Of a stretch of DNA of 64,000 nucleotides, positions 11,796 through 22,349 are shown in pieces. Location of the stretch: positions 109,089 through 173,088 of the forward strand of contig SVJB01000002.1 in NCBI GenBank assembly GCA_015069185.1, in the 5' to 3' direction. Source of the stretch: Oscillospiraceae bacterium (GTDB lineage: Bacteria; Bacillota; Clostridia; UBA1212; UBA1255). Within the stretch, counting starts at the first letter, position 1; each line of letters begins with the position of its first letter. The notes beneath the pieces were generated by a model that saw only the letters and a list, made by a program, of their open reading frames with translations, was not told the origin of the DNA and ran no database searches. Position numbers and translations under genes: made by a program.

Positions 11796-13043
11796 ATGGC
11801 GGAGGAAAAGAAGACTAATGCTAAAATCATAAATAGCGAGGATGCACGTAAAGCAAAGTCAAATAAACAGAAGAGACGGATACGTTTCTTTACTGTTGTT
11901 ATTGCTGCTGTGGTTTTTCTGATAGTAGTTATTGGCATGCTGACAGGGGGATACGAAGCTTTTCTTGATTGTGTAGGTATTGCACGTAATGTGGAGCTTC
12001 GGCCTGTAGGTGTAGAACTACCTTGTCCGGTAGGTGCTGTTAGCATATGCAAGGCGACCAAAGATACAATTGTTATTTACGATGAGAATGGCGTGACAGG
12101 ATATAGCCCTGATGGCGTGTGGAAATGGAATACACAGTGTTCTTTTGCTAATCCTGTATTGCAAAGCTATAATAATTTTGCTTTGCTGACTGACATAGGG
12201 GGACATTTGATTTGGGCTTTTGATACAGATGGCATTGCATGGAAATATAATTTTGATAACAAAGTCACAGGTGTGTTTCTTAGTCGTGACGAAAAAATCT
12301 TATATGTAATCCATGACACTGCAGACTTTTTGTCAGCAGTATCTGAAATACCAGTTGATAGTATCAGTAAGGGGGAGCCACGGATAAGATATACTCGTAA
12401 ATTTGTGTCATATCATAGCCTGTGTGTAGCGCAAAATAGCCAACAGGTAGTTGTGACAGGTATGTATACTGATGTGAGCACTATTGTAGGTACAGTTTGT
12501 TTCCTGAAATCATCAGATGGCAGTGAGTATGCAACACAAATCTTTGACGGAGAAATGTTTGTTAAGGCATTTTTCACAGAAAATAATAGTCTATTTCTTG
12601 CAAACAGTGATAAGCTCCTGCTACTTAGGAAAAGTATTACGGCATCCAGTGATAATGATATAGAAAAGGTTGTGTGGGCGCGCGAAGGCAAGCCACAGGA
12701 GCTGGTGGATATTACTACCCTTGGAAAGAAATATTGTGTTGTAGTGTATAGAAAAGCAAATAATGACACAGAAGATAATATTTCTGAGGTTATATATTAC
12801 AACAGTGATGGACAGCAGGAATATAAATTTGGTATTAATGGAAGCATTCAAGGTATAATATCTAATGACAGTACTATTTGCTTGTATACGGATAGGTTTG
12901 TATATATGTTTGATAATAAGGCTAGGTTAGTTGGTAAATATGAGTCTGATTTTGAAGTAACGGATATTTCGTATATAAGCAATACAAAATTATTGGTACA
13001 AGGTGACAGCAAGATCGCTTGCGTGTCATATGAGGAGGAGTAA
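11796..13043 (+). CDS. DUF5711-like membrane-anchored beta-propeller protein
   Basis: N-terminal TM followed by WD/PQQ-like repeats; ATG 11796 preferred over the TTG at 11775. Confidence 0.6.
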   Translation: MAEEKKTNAKIINSEDARKAKSNKQKRRIRFFTVVIAAVVFLIVVIGMLTGGYEAFLDCVGIARNVELRPVGVELPCPVGAVSICKATKDTIVIYDENGVTGYSPDGVWKWNTQCSFANPVLQSYNNFALLTDIGGHLIWAFDTDGIAWKYNFDNKVTGVFLSRDEKILYVIHDTADFLSAVSEIPVDSISKGEPRIRYTRKFVSYHSLCVAQNSQQVVVTGMYTDVSTIVGTVCFLKSSDGSEYATQIFDGEMFVKAFFTENNSLFLANSDKLLLLRKSITASSDNDIEKVVWAREGKPQELVDITTLGKKYCVVVYRKANNDTEDNISEVIYYNSDGQQEYKFGINGSIQGIISNDSTICLYTDRFVYMFDNKARLVGKYESDFEVTDISYISNTKLLVQGDSKIACVSYEEE

Positions 13044-13044
13044 T

Positions 13045-13524
13045 ATGTTGGTTGATATTATTGTGGTTATAATAGCGTTGATTGCTGCGATTATCGGTAT
13101 GCGCAGAGGTTTGATGTTATCGATATTATCTCTTTGTTCTCTCACAATTTGTGTTGTGGTAGCCGGACTCTTTGCATATCCTGTTAGCTTTGCCATAAGC
13201 GGAATGGGAGTAGTTGACCGTTTTCAGGCTGTTGCGATAGCATTTATTGTATTGTTCATTCTTTGCTGTATTGGGCTTTTGATTTTGAGAGGCATTATCA
13301 AGCTGATCCATAGGTTACCTGTTATAAAGCAACTGGATACTATCGGCGGTTTGCTGATTGGTTTGGTTTGCGGCGCACTTATTGTAAGTGTGTTTGCAGT
13401 TGCTTTGCATATGTTTGGAGAGGCTGAGGAAATACAGCCAATATTGAAGGCAGTAGATGATTCAACAATAATGAAGTATTTTTATGAAAAGAATTACATT
13501 GAGCTTATTATGAAAGCTTTGTGA
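13045..13524 (+). CDS. CvpA family membrane protein
   Basis: MLVDIIVVIIALIAAIIGMRRGLM, four TM; SD gaggaggag. Confidence 0.75.
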   Translation: MLVDIIVVIIALIAAIIGMRRGLMLSILSLCSLTICVVVAGLFAYPVSFAISGMGVVDRFQAVAIAFIVLFILCCIGLLILRGIIKLIHRLPVIKQLDTIGGLLIGLVCGALIVSVFAVALHMFGEAEEIQPILKAVDDSTIMKYFYEKNYIELIMKAL

Positions 13525-13545
13525 TATAGGTGAAAAGGTGGCAAA

Positions 13546-14154
13546 ATGTTTGAATATATAAAAGGTATTTTACAATATAAGAGCAGTGAATATTGCGTGA
13601 TTGATGTGGGTGGAGTAGGATTTAAGATCAACATCTCACTCAGCACTGCAGGTAAACTTGGCGATGTTGGCAAACAGGCTATGTTGTATACATACATGAG
13701 TGTCAAAGAAGATGACATATCCTTATTTGGCTTCTCTACAAGAGAAGAATTGTCAATGTATCTGATGGTAATATCTGTCAGTGGCGTAGGACCAAAGGTT
13801 GGTATCAGCATAGTAGCTACATTGGATCCATCTACATTCAGTCTGGCTGTTGCCACAGGTGACTATAAGAAGATCAGTCAGACTAAAGGAGTTGGCCCTA
13901 AGTTGGCACAACGCATTGTGTTAGAACTTAAGGATAAGGTTACGAAAGAAATGAAGAGCAATGACGCCAAGGTGCTAGCCAGCGAGGATAGCGAGATTGC
14001 TACTGCAACAGGATATATCAGTAGTGATGCTATATCAGCTCTTATGGTATTGGGATATTCTTCTACAGAGGCGGCAAAGATTGTAAGACGTGTGTATGAA
14101 GATGGCATGACACTAGAAGAAACTGTAAAAAAAGCACTGAAAAGTGCGTTCTGA
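13546..14154 (+). CDS. ruvA: Holliday junction helicase subunit RuvA
   Basis: MFEYIKGILQYKSSEYCVIDVGGVGFKI, HhH motifs; ruvABC order. Confidence 0.97.
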   Translation: MFEYIKGILQYKSSEYCVIDVGGVGFKINISLSTAGKLGDVGKQAMLYTYMSVKEDDISLFGFSTREELSMYLMVISVSGVGPKVGISIVATLDPSTFSLAVATGDYKKISQTKGVGPKLAQRIVLELKDKVTKEMKSNDAKVLASEDSEIATATGYISSDAISALMVLGYSSTEAAKIVRRVYEDGMTLEETVKKALKSAF

Positions 14155-14171
14155 TAAGGTGGTAACGGTAA

Positions 14172-15179
14172 ATGAGCGAAGATAGATTAGTCAGTGATGT
14201 TTTTACACTTGATGATAGTGATGAATTATCTCTAAGACCAAAGACGTTTACAGAATATATAGGGCAGGAAAAGGTGCGGGAGAACCTCTCTGTGTTTATC
14301 GAAGCTGCAAAAATGAGAGGGGAGCCCTTGGATCACGTGTTGCTGTATGGCCCTCCCGGTCTTGGTAAAACCACTCTGGCTGGTATTATTGCTTCTGAGA
14401 TGGGTGTCAACTTGAGAATCACTACAGGTCCTGCTATTGAGAAAGCGGCGGATCTTGCAGGAATTTTGACAAATCTGGAGGAAAATGATGTTCTTTTCAT
14501 AGATGAGATACACAGACTTAACAGAGCTGTTGAGGAAATATTGTACCCGGCAATGGAAGATTTTGCTTTTGATATAGTAATGGGCAAGGGCCCTGCTGCC
14601 AGATCTCTTAGAATTGATTTACCTAAGTTTACTCTTGTCGGTGCTACAACAAGGGCTGGTTTGCTTACAGCTCCGCTGCGCGACAGATTTGGTGTTATAA
14701 GCAGATTGCAGATGTACAATGCCCAGGAACTTACCAGGATCGTAATACGCTCAGCAGGTATATTACATATAAAAATAGAAGAGAAAGGTGCTTTTGAGAT
14801 TGCAAAAAGGTCAAGAGGCACTCCTCGTATTGCTAATAGACTTTTAAAACGTGTCCGCGACTTTGCTCAGATAAAAGGTAGCGGTGTTATTACAAAAGAG
14901 ATTGCAGACATGGCACTTGATGCGCTTGAGGTAGATACGCTTGGTCTTGACCATGTAGACAGAAATGTACTTGAGAGTATTATATATAAATTCAGCGGTG
15001 GCCCTGTGGGCTTAGATACGCTGGCTGCTGCCACGGGAGAGGAACCCACTACAATAGAAGATGTGTACGAGCCCTACTTGATACAGCTTGGATTCATCAG
15101 TAAGACTCCCAGAGGCAGAATTGCCATGCCTAATGCATATAAACATTTGAATATACCATATACCGGAGGGGAAGAATGA
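14172..15179 (+). CDS. ruvB: Holliday junction helicase RuvB
   Basis: [35 protein letters not shown]. Confidence 0.98.
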   Translation: MSEDRLVSDVFTLDDSDELSLRPKTFTEYIGQEKVRENLSVFIEAAKMRGEPLDHVLLYGPPGLGKTTLAGIIASEMGVNLRITTGPAIEKAADLAGILTNLEENDVLFIDEIHRLNRAVEEILYPAMEDFAFDIVMGKGPAARSLRIDLPKFTLVGATTRAGLLTAPLRDRFGVISRLQMYNAQELTRIVIRSAGILHIKIEEKGAFEIAKRSRGTPRIANRLLKRVRDFAQIKGSGVITKEIADMALDALEVDTLGLDHVDRNVLESIIYKFSGGPVGLDTLAAATGEEPTTIEDVYEPYLIQLGFISKTPRGRIAMPNAYKHLNIPYTGGEE

Positions 15180-15661
15180 TTATTTTCGGAGTAGATCCCG
15201 GCTTTGCTCTTACCGGTTACGGGATTATAGAAGCTGATAAAAGTAAACTCCGTTTGCTTGAAGCCGGCTGTGTCAGTACTAAGGCAGACGAACTTTTCAC
15301 AGCAAGATGTGAGAAAATATATAACGAACTGTCAGCTCTTATGCAAAAGTACAAACCCGATGCTTTTGCTGTTGAGGAACTTTTCTTTAACAGCAATCAG
15401 AAAACAGCTATTATGGTGGCACAGGGCAGAGGGGTTGCTGTATTAGCTGCTACTCACAATAAAATACCGGTATATGAATATACGCCACTGCAAGTCAAGC
15501 AATCTGTTGCAGGTTATGGCAGAGCGGATAAAAATCAAGTACAACAAATGGTAAAGGTTATTTTGAAATTAGATAAAATTATTAAACCGGATGACGCGGC
15601 AGATGCTGTTGCTATAGCCATCAGCCACGCCTACGGATATAGAGGAGCTAAGATAATATGA
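15176..15661 (+). CDS. ruvC: Crossover junction endodeoxyribonuclease RuvC
   Basis: [20 protein letters not shown] overlap with ruvB. Confidence 0.97.
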   Translation: MIIFGVDPGFALTGYGIIEADKSKLRLLEAGCVSTKADELFTARCEKIYNELSALMQKYKPDAFAVEELFFNSNQKTAIMVAQGRGVAVLAATHNKIPVYEYTPLQVKQSVAGYGRADKNQVQQMVKVILKLDKIIKPDDAADAVAIAISHAYGYRGAKII

Positions 15662-16884
15662 AGTTGTTATTGCATATTTGCTGCGGCCCATGCAGCCTTA
15701 AAGTAATTGATATGTTACAAGAAGATGGTCTGTATAATATACAGGGCTATTTCTTTAATCCTAATATACATCCACACGAGGAGTTTGAGAGGCGTCAGCA
15801 GAGCACAAGTCAGGCTTGTGCCTTTAAAGGAATTGTTCTTCATATCAGTGATGCATACGATATTGAGAGTTGGCAGAATTTTGAAGGTGAGGGTGCCTTG
15901 CGCTGTGAGATGTGCTACAGACGTAGAATAGAAGCTACTGCAAAGTATGCGGCGGAAAACGGCTTTACTCACTTTACTACAACCTTGCTTGTCAGTCCTT
16001 ATCAGAATCACGAGCTGATAATTGAGATCTGTAATGAAATGGCAGAGAAATACGGAGTTGAATTCTACTATAAGGACTTTAGACCGGGATTCCGGGAAGG
16101 TCAGCAGCAAGCACGTGACATAGGTATGTACCGTCAGAAATATTGCGGATGCATAATATCTTTTGGAGAGTATCAAGAGCGCTTAGCAATAAAAAAAGCG
16201 AAAAAAGAGGCTATGGCTTTGGCTCAGGCAGAGGCAGAGGATAAGAAGAAAAAGCCGGAAAAGAAATATTTGATCAAGAATAAGGTGGTGCGCGAGTTGG
16301 TAAGTTGGACAGTAACGATATTGGCTGCTTTTGTCATTGCTTTGATAATAAATACTTACGTATTCAGAATCAGCCAGGTTGATGGTATCTCGATGCGCCA
16401 GACTTATCAGGGTGGCGAGAGAGTATATATGTCGCGTATTCCATACATCTTCGGTAATCCGAAGCACGGTGATATTGTGGTATTTGACTCAAGTATGATT
16501 GATAGAAACTTTTTCACAGATGTGAAGGAGTCTCTCAAATACAATGTAATAACTTATTCACTGTTTGATGTGGCCCCGCCTAAGAAATATTATATTAAAC
16601 GTGTTATTGCTGTCGAGGGTGATGTTATTAGGATCACCAACGAAGGCGTATATGTAAATGATGTGTTGATTGAGGAAAATTATGTTAATAATTCAGAAAC
16701 ACCGGCTTACCCTATGCCTGGAATGTCATTTGATTCCAATCAATGGTTGACCTCGTTGAATGAAGGAATTGTGGTTCCTGAGGATCATGTCTTTGTCATG
16801 GGTGACAATCGCAATCATAGTACAGATAGCAGAGCCCTTGGATTTGTGCCGGAAAACGATATTTTAGGAAAGGTGTTTGAGTGA
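15658..16884 (+). CDS. Fusion: epoxyqueuosine reductase QueH (N-terminal) - signal peptidase I (C-terminal)
   Basis: LLHICCGPCSLKVIDML, CEMCYRRRIEATAKYA, QKYCGC (QueH); then TM, QVDGISMRQTY, YYIKRVIAVEGD, VFVMGDNRNHSTDSR (SPase I). Confidence 0.93.
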   Translation: MKLLLHICCGPCSLKVIDMLQEDGLYNIQGYFFNPNIHPHEEFERRQQSTSQACAFKGIVLHISDAYDIESWQNFEGEGALRCEMCYRRRIEATAKYAAENGFTHFTTTLLVSPYQNHELIIEICNEMAEKYGVEFYYKDFRPGFREGQQQARDIGMYRQKYCGCIISFGEYQERLAIKKAKKEAMALAQAEAEDKKKKPEKKYLIKNKVVRELVSWTVTILAAFVIALIINTYVFRISQVDGISMRQTYQGGERVYMSRIPYIFGNPKHGDIVVFDSSMIDRNFFTDVKESLKYNVITYSLFDVAPPKKYYIKRVIAVEGDVIRITNEGVYVNDVLIEENYVNNSETPAYPMPGMSFDSNQWLTSLNEGIVVPEDHVFVMGDNRNHSTDSRALGFVPENDILGKVFE

Positions 16885-16885
16885 G

Positions 16886-17521
16886 ATGGATAAGCTTAAG
16901 GTTATTGTTGCATCAGGTAATAAGAATAAGTTACGTGAGTTTGAACAAATATTGAGCCTGATTTGCCCTGTTGAGGTGGTGCCGGCCAAGAGTCTTATTC
17001 CGGACTTTGATCCTGAGGAGACAGGTACAACATTTTTGGCAAATGCCCGCATTAAGGTAGAAGCATTATATGAAGGTGCTTGTAAAGCATTTGAAAATTG
17101 TATAATTATTGCAGATGATTCAGGACTTTGTGTTGACTATATAGACGGTGCTCCCGGCGTATATTCTGCAAGGTATGCAGATGATGAGGGTTATCACCAT
17201 GATGATATTGCGAATGTGAATAAATTGCTTCGAGTGATGAGTGATGTGGCAGAGGAACAGAGAACTGCGCGCTTTGTTTGTGCTATTGCTGCAAAAGTTG
17301 TCAAAGATGGTATTGTTCATGATCTGGATGCTCTTGGCTATCTGGAGGGGCGTATCAATCACGCGCCCAGCGGTGACGGTGGATTTGGTTATGATCCCGT
17401 TTTGTATATTCCTGAGTATGACATGACTGTAGCTCAAATGAGCGCAGAACTTAAGAATAAAATCAGCCACAGAGGTAAAGCGCTGAACGCGGCTGTTGAG
17501 AAAATAAAGGAAATAATCTGA
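16886..17521 (+). CDS. rdgB: XTP/dITP diphosphatase (RdgB/HAM1)
   Basis: KVIVASGNKNKLREFEQIL, DDSGLCVDYIDGAPGVYSARYA. Confidence 0.95.
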   Translation: MDKLKVIVASGNKNKLREFEQILSLICPVEVVPAKSLIPDFDPEETGTTFLANARIKVEALYEGACKAFENCIIIADDSGLCVDYIDGAPGVYSARYADDEGYHHDDIANVNKLLRVMSDVAEEQRTARFVCAIAAKVVKDGIVHDLDALGYLEGRINHAPSGDGGFGYDPVLYIPEYDMTVAQMSAELKNKISHRGKALNAAVEKIKEII

Positions 17522-17522
17522 T

Positions 17523-18662
17523 ATGGTTTTAGTTCAACAATGCAATACATATGATGAAGAAATTATCGTTGAAAAGGTGCGGGAAATTTTCACCGCCCAT
17601 GGCGGTATAGAAAAATATGCCAGACCAGGTGTTACGGTAGCTATAAAGCCCAATATCATAGGTAAGAAACGCCCTGAGGAAGCGGCTACCACACATCCGT
17701 CGATAGTGTATGCTGTTGCTAGCTTATGTGTGCAGCAAGGTGCTAAGGTTGTTATTGCTGAGAGTCCAGGCGGCATGTATGAAAAAGCGCTGCTCAAGGG
17801 ACAGTATCGAGTATCAGGGATTGAAGATGCGGCTGTCAGAGCAGGGGCGGAGCTTAATTATGACTTGACTGAGACTGAGGTTGATAATCCCAAGGGAAAG
17901 AATCTTAAAAAAATAAAGGTTTTGACGCCGTTAGCTCAGGCAGATTGTATTATTAACCTTGCAAAGTTTAAGACACACGGAATGATGGTGTACACAGGCG
18001 CCGTTAAGAATATGTTTGGAGCGATTGCTGGCCTGGCAAAGGCGGAGTACCATTTTAATATGTCGAAGTATTCGGAATTTGCAGATTGTCTCATTGATAT
18101 TCATACTGCGGTAAAGCCGGCTCTTAATATTGTTGATGCGGTGGTGGGTATGCACAAGGATGGTCCTACTGCCGGAGAGCCTATACAGATGAACACCATT
18201 TTGTCCGGATGTGATGCATATGAGGTTGACATGGTGGGTCTTGATATTATTAATTGCAAATATTACAGAACACCAATTATGAAACAAGCTGTAGAGCGCG
18301 GCCTGGTGTCAGATAATATTGAAAATATTGAGGTGCAGGGAGAGGTTGTTAAGTGTCCGGACTTTGTGGTTAAGTATAACGATGAGCTTAAGAGACTTCA
18401 CCTTATAGATGGAATGCTGGGAAAGACTCTACAGAGATTGATAAAGCCAAGACCTGTTTTTCACAAGAAAAAGTGTAGGGGTTGTGGGGAATGTGTGCGT
18501 GCGTGTCCTGCGAAGGTTATTCATCTTGATGAGAATAAGAAGGCGAAGGTCAATCTGGATGGCTGCATACGGTGCTTCTGCTGTCAGGAGCTTTGTCCGT
18601 TTGTGGCGGTAGAGATTAAGAAGCCGCTGCTGAATAGGATTGTGATAAGAGGTAGGAGATAA
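17523..18662 (+). CDS. DUF362 domain protein with 2x[4Fe-4S] ferredoxin domain
   Basis: IKPNIIGKKRPEEAATTHPSIV and CRGCGECVRACP..CIRCFCCQELCP. Confidence 0.9.
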   Translation: MVLVQQCNTYDEEIIVEKVREIFTAHGGIEKYARPGVTVAIKPNIIGKKRPEEAATTHPSIVYAVASLCVQQGAKVVIAESPGGMYEKALLKGQYRVSGIEDAAVRAGAELNYDLTETEVDNPKGKNLKKIKVLTPLAQADCIINLAKFKTHGMMVYTGAVKNMFGAIAGLAKAEYHFNMSKYSEFADCLIDIHTAVKPALNIVDAVVGMHKDGPTAGEPIQMNTILSGCDAYEVDMVGLDIINCKYYRTPIMKQAVERGLVSDNIENIEVQGEVVKCPDFVVKYNDELKRLHLIDGMLGKTLQRLIKPRPVFHKKKCRGCGECVRACPAKVIHLDENKKAKVNLDGCIRCFCCQELCPFVAVEIKKPLLNRIVIRGRR

Positions 18663-18824
18663 GCGGTAAGCGAGATCATTTTGGGCTAACCGTTATACAT
18701 GCTGCTTGAGCGATGTCAATATCTTTGTATGATAAAGCAAAATGTGTTTTTTACATTATTATTGTTAGTTTTTATCAATATTCAGCATTTTCTGTATATT
18801 TTTTATGAATTCCGCCTTCGCCCC

Positions 18825-18852
18825 TTGACATTGCATTAAAATACTGTATAAT
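18825..18852 (+). promoter_or_regulatory. Consensus sigma-A promoter of the arg operon
   Basis: TTGACA (18825-18830) - 16 nt - TATAAT (18847-18852). Confidence 0.85.
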
Positions 18853-18900
18853 ATACACGATTATACAGTATTTAATGTATAATCAATGCATATATACATT
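18839..18900. promoter_or_regulatory. Clustered TGTATA/TATACA dyads over the argG promoter (putative operator)
   Basis: AAATACTGTATAA (18839-18851)/TTATACAGTATTT (18861-18873) perfect IR; TGTATA-A-TATACA at 18845-18857; AATGTATA (18874-18881)/TATACATT (18893-18900). Confidence 0.65.
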
Positions 18901-18925
18901 ATTTTCACGAATGGAGCCGAGAAAA

Positions 18926-20167
18926 ATGAATAAATCAGCAAAGAAAATCAAAAAAATCGTTTTGGCATACTCAGGTGGTCTGGATACTTCTATAATTATT
19001 CCGTGGCTTAAGGAAAATTATGAGGGTTGTGAAGTCATTGCAGTATCTGCAGACGTAGGTCAAGGAACAGAACTTGACGGCTTAGAGGAGAAAGCAATCG
19101 CAACAGGCGCATCTAAATTATACATCGAAGACCTTAAAGAGGAATTCATTACAGATTACATTTACCCTACATTAAAAGCCGGTGCAGTTTACGAAGGAGA
19201 GTACCTCCTCGGTACATCTTTTGCACGTCCGATTATTGCAAAGAGAATTGTTGAGATTGCAAAAGCCGAGGGCGCAGATGCAATTTGCCACGGATGTACA
19301 GGTAAGGGTAATGACCAGGTAAGATTTGAACTTACTATCAAAGCTTTCGCGCCCGAGATGGAAATCATCGCTCCTTGGAGAATGTGGGATATCAAGTCAA
19401 GAGATGAAGAGATTGACTACGCTATTGCTCATAACATTCCTCTTAAAATTAACAGAGAAACAAACTATTCAAAGGATAAGAATTTATGGCATTTATCACA
19501 TGAAGGTCTTGACTTAGAGGATCCTGCAAATGAACCTATGTATGACAAGGAAGGATTCCTGGAAATGGGTCTGTCTCCTATGAAGGCACCTGATAAGGCA
19601 ACATATGTAACTATTGACTTTGAGAAGGGTGTTCCTGTTGCTATTGACGGAGAGAAGCTTGATCCTGTTGCAATGCTGGAAAAGCTTAATAAACTTGGCG
19701 GAGATAACGGAATTGGTCTTGTTGATATTGTTGAGAATCGTCTCGTTGGTATGAAGTCAAGAGGTGTATACGAGACTCCCGGCGGCACAATTCTTTACAG
19801 AGCACACAGAGTACTTGAGACACTCACCCTTGACCGTGACACAATGCACTACAAAGATGTTATTGCTACAAAATATGCAGATCTTGTATATTTTGGCCAG
19901 TGGTTCACACCTCTTCGTGAAGCAATTGATGCTTTCGTAGATAGTACACAACAGACAGTTACAGGTACAGTAAAGCTTAAGCTTTATAAAGGAAATATGA
20001 TCAACGCAGGCGTTACATCTCCTTATTCACTATACGATGAGGAAATCGCAACCTTCGCAGAAGATGAGGTTTATAATCAGGCTGATGCAGACGGATTTAT
20101 TAATCTCTTTGGTCTTCCTATCAAAGTTAAAGCAATGTTAGATCAAAAAAGGAACAGCGGTAAATAA
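18926..20167 (+). CDS. argG: Argininosuccinate synthase
   Basis: [27 protein letters not shown] 18926 preferred. Confidence 0.96.
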   Translation: MNKSAKKIKKIVLAYSGGLDTSIIIPWLKENYEGCEVIAVSADVGQGTELDGLEEKAIATGASKLYIEDLKEEFITDYIYPTLKAGAVYEGEYLLGTSFARPIIAKRIVEIAKAEGADAICHGCTGKGNDQVRFELTIKAFAPEMEIIAPWRMWDIKSRDEEIDYAIAHNIPLKINRETNYSKDKNLWHLSHEGLDLEDPANEPMYDKEGFLEMGLSPMKAPDKATYVTIDFEKGVPVAIDGEKLDPVAMLEKLNKLGGDNGIGLVDIVENRLVGMKSRGVYETPGGTILYRAHRVLETLTLDRDTMHYKDVIATKYADLVYFGQWFTPLREAIDAFVDSTQQTVTGTVKLKLYKGNMINAGVTSPYSLYDEEIATFAEDEVYNQADADGFINLFGLPIKVKAMLDQKRNSGK

Positions 20168-21111
20168 TGATAAATGTTTTTATTGACGGATCTGCAGGCA
20201 CTACAGGCCTTCGCATTTCCGACAGATTAAAAGATAATAGCGAGATAAACCTTTTATTGCTTCCGGACGAGCTTCGTAAGAGTCCGGAAGCAATTAAAGC
20301 AATGATTAATAAGTCAGATATTACATTTTTATGCCTCCCGGATGCTGCGTCCAGAGAGGCTGTCACTTATTGTGAGAATCCTGACACTGTTATTATTGAT
20401 ACCTCTACTGCACACAGAACGAACCCTGAATGGGCGTACGGCTTTGCAGAGTTAAGTCCGCTTCACCGTAATAAAATCAAGAACAGCAAACGTATTGCAG
20501 TACCCGGTTGTCATGCAAGCGGATTTTGTTCAGTTGTATATCCGCTGGTGGCTGCAGGTATAATTGGAGCTGACTATCCTGTGACTGCACATTCTCTTAC
20601 AGGTTACTCAGGTGGCGGCAAGAATATGATTAAAGATTATACTGAGAATAAGACCGTTTATATGGATTCTCCTGCTCAGTATGGTTTGGGCCAGACACAC
20701 AAGCATCTTCCTGAAATGAAAACTATTTGTGGATTAGAAGATTATCCTGTGTTCAGTCCTATCGTTAGCGATTATTATAGTGGAATGGCAGTTACTGTGC
20801 CGCTTTTCACAAAACACATGAAAAAGAAAATGAATCCGCAGGAGTTGAGACAGTTTTATAGCGACTATTATAAAGATGCAAGGCTCATTTCTGTACTGCC
20901 TTATGATGAGAAAGGCGTAGAAGGTGGATTTTTATATGCAAACACACTCTCGGGTAAAGATAATATGGAAATAATTGTCAGCGGAAACGAAGATAGAATG
21001 GTAATCGTTTCACGCTTCTGCAATCTGGGCAAAGGTGCCTCGGGAGCAGCAATTCAGTGCATGAACATTTCATGCGGTTTAGACGAAGTAGAAGGATTGG
21101 AGATAGTATGA
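20167..21111 (+). CDS. argC: N-acetyl-gamma-glutamyl-phosphate reductase (short type)
   Basis: INVFIDGSAGTTGLRI, AVPGCHASGF. Confidence 0.95.
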   Translation: MINVFIDGSAGTTGLRISDRLKDNSEINLLLLPDELRKSPEAIKAMINKSDITFLCLPDAASREAVTYCENPDTVIIDTSTAHRTNPEWAYGFAELSPLHRNKIKNSKRIAVPGCHASGFCSVVYPLVAAGIIGADYPVTAHSLTGYSGGGKNMIKDYTENKTVYMDSPAQYGLGQTHKHLPEMKTICGLEDYPVFSPIVSDYYSGMAVTVPLFTKHMKKKMNPQELRQFYSDYYKDARLISVLPYDEKGVEGGFLYANTLSGKDNMEIIVSGNEDRMVIVSRFCNLGKGASGAAIQCMNISCGLDEVEGLEIV

Positions 21112-22322
21112 AGTTTGTAGAAGGCGGCGTTTGTGCGCCCAAAGGATTCAAAGCTGCGGGTATTCACTGCGGTATACGTAAAAATAAAGATAAGAAAGAT
21201 TTATCACTTATTCTTAGTGATACTATTGCAAGCGCAGGCGCTGTTTATACAACAAATCTTGTGAAAGGTGCGCCTATCGCGGTGACAAAAGCAAATATTT
21301 CTGATGGAAGAGCTATCGGTATGATTTGCAACAGTGGCAACGCCAATACATGCAACAGTGACGGTATAGAGATTGCCGAGAAAATGTGCCAAATTGCAGC
21401 AGAGGCTACAGGCAATAAAGCGCAGGATTTTATTGTTGCATCAACGGGCGTTATTGGCCAGCCTCTTAGCATTGAACCTATTGCAGCGCACATGGATGAG
21501 CTTGTAGAGAGTTTGTCTTATACAGGCAGCCAGGATGCTGCATATGGTATTATGACTACGGATACGAAACTCAAAGAGGTTGCTGTTGAGTTTGAACTTG
21601 GCGGCAAGGTATGCCGTATAGGCGGTATTGCAAAAGGCAGCGGAATGATTCATCCAAATATGGCAACGATGCTTGTATTTGTTACTTCAGACGTTGCTAT
21701 AGACAGCAGTGTGTTGAGTAAAGTACTTAAAGAAAATGCTGATGATACATTTAACATGGTTAGTGTTGACGGTGATACATCTACTAATGACATGCTCAGT
21801 ATAATGGCAAATGGTATGGCAGGAAATGATATTATCACAGAAGGCACACCGGAATTAGAGATTTTCAAAGAGGCACTTTTAGAAGTAACTAAATATCTCA
21901 GCCGGATGATTGCCAAAGACGGTGAGGGAGCTACCAAACTTTTGGAATGTCAAGTGAGAAATGCTGCGTCAGTTAAGGATGCAAAGATTCTGGCAAAATC
22001 TGTTATTTGCTCAAGTTTGGTTAAGGCTGCTATGTTTGGCGCTGATGCCAACTGGGGACGTATTCTTTGTGCCTTGGGCTACGCGGGTACAGACGCAGAT
22101 GTAACAAAGATTGATGTTGCATTTCGTTCGTGCGCAGGCGCAGTAAGAGTATGCAAGAACGGAAGTGGCATAGACTTTAGTGAGGAGATCGCAAAGACTG
22201 TACTTACTGAAGATGAGATTATCATAGATGTTAATATGAATGCAGGTAACGGAAATGCTACAGCTTGGGGCTGTGATCTTACTTACGATTATGTTAAAAT
22301 AAACGGCGACTACAGAACCTGA
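21108..22322 (+). CDS. argJ: Bifunctional ornithine acetyltransferase/N-acetylglutamate synthase
   Basis: GVCAPKGFKAAGIHCGIRK, KGSGMIHPNMATMLVF cleavage site; ATGA overlap with argC. Confidence 0.96.
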   Translation: MKFVEGGVCAPKGFKAAGIHCGIRKNKDKKDLSLILSDTIASAGAVYTTNLVKGAPIAVTKANISDGRAIGMICNSGNANTCNSDGIEIAEKMCQIAAEATGNKAQDFIVASTGVIGQPLSIEPIAAHMDELVESLSYTGSQDAAYGIMTTDTKLKEVAVEFELGGKVCRIGGIAKGSGMIHPNMATMLVFVTSDVAIDSSVLSKVLKENADDTFNMVSVDGDTSTNDMLSIMANGMAGNDIITEGTPELEIFKEALLEVTKYLSRMIAKDGEGATKLLECQVRNAASVKDAKILAKSVICSSLVKAAMFGADANWGRILCALGYAGTDADVTKIDVAFRSCAGAVRVCKNGSGIDFSEEIAKTVLTEDEIIIDVNMNAGNGNATAWGCDLTYDYVKINGDYRT

Positions 22323-22349
22323 GGTTTTTTACAGCAGAAGAGGTAATTT

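Noticed and set aside
18665-18692. Imperfect hairpin after the DUF362 gene
   Set aside because: Mismatch in an 8-bp stem and no T-run; not convincing as a terminator.
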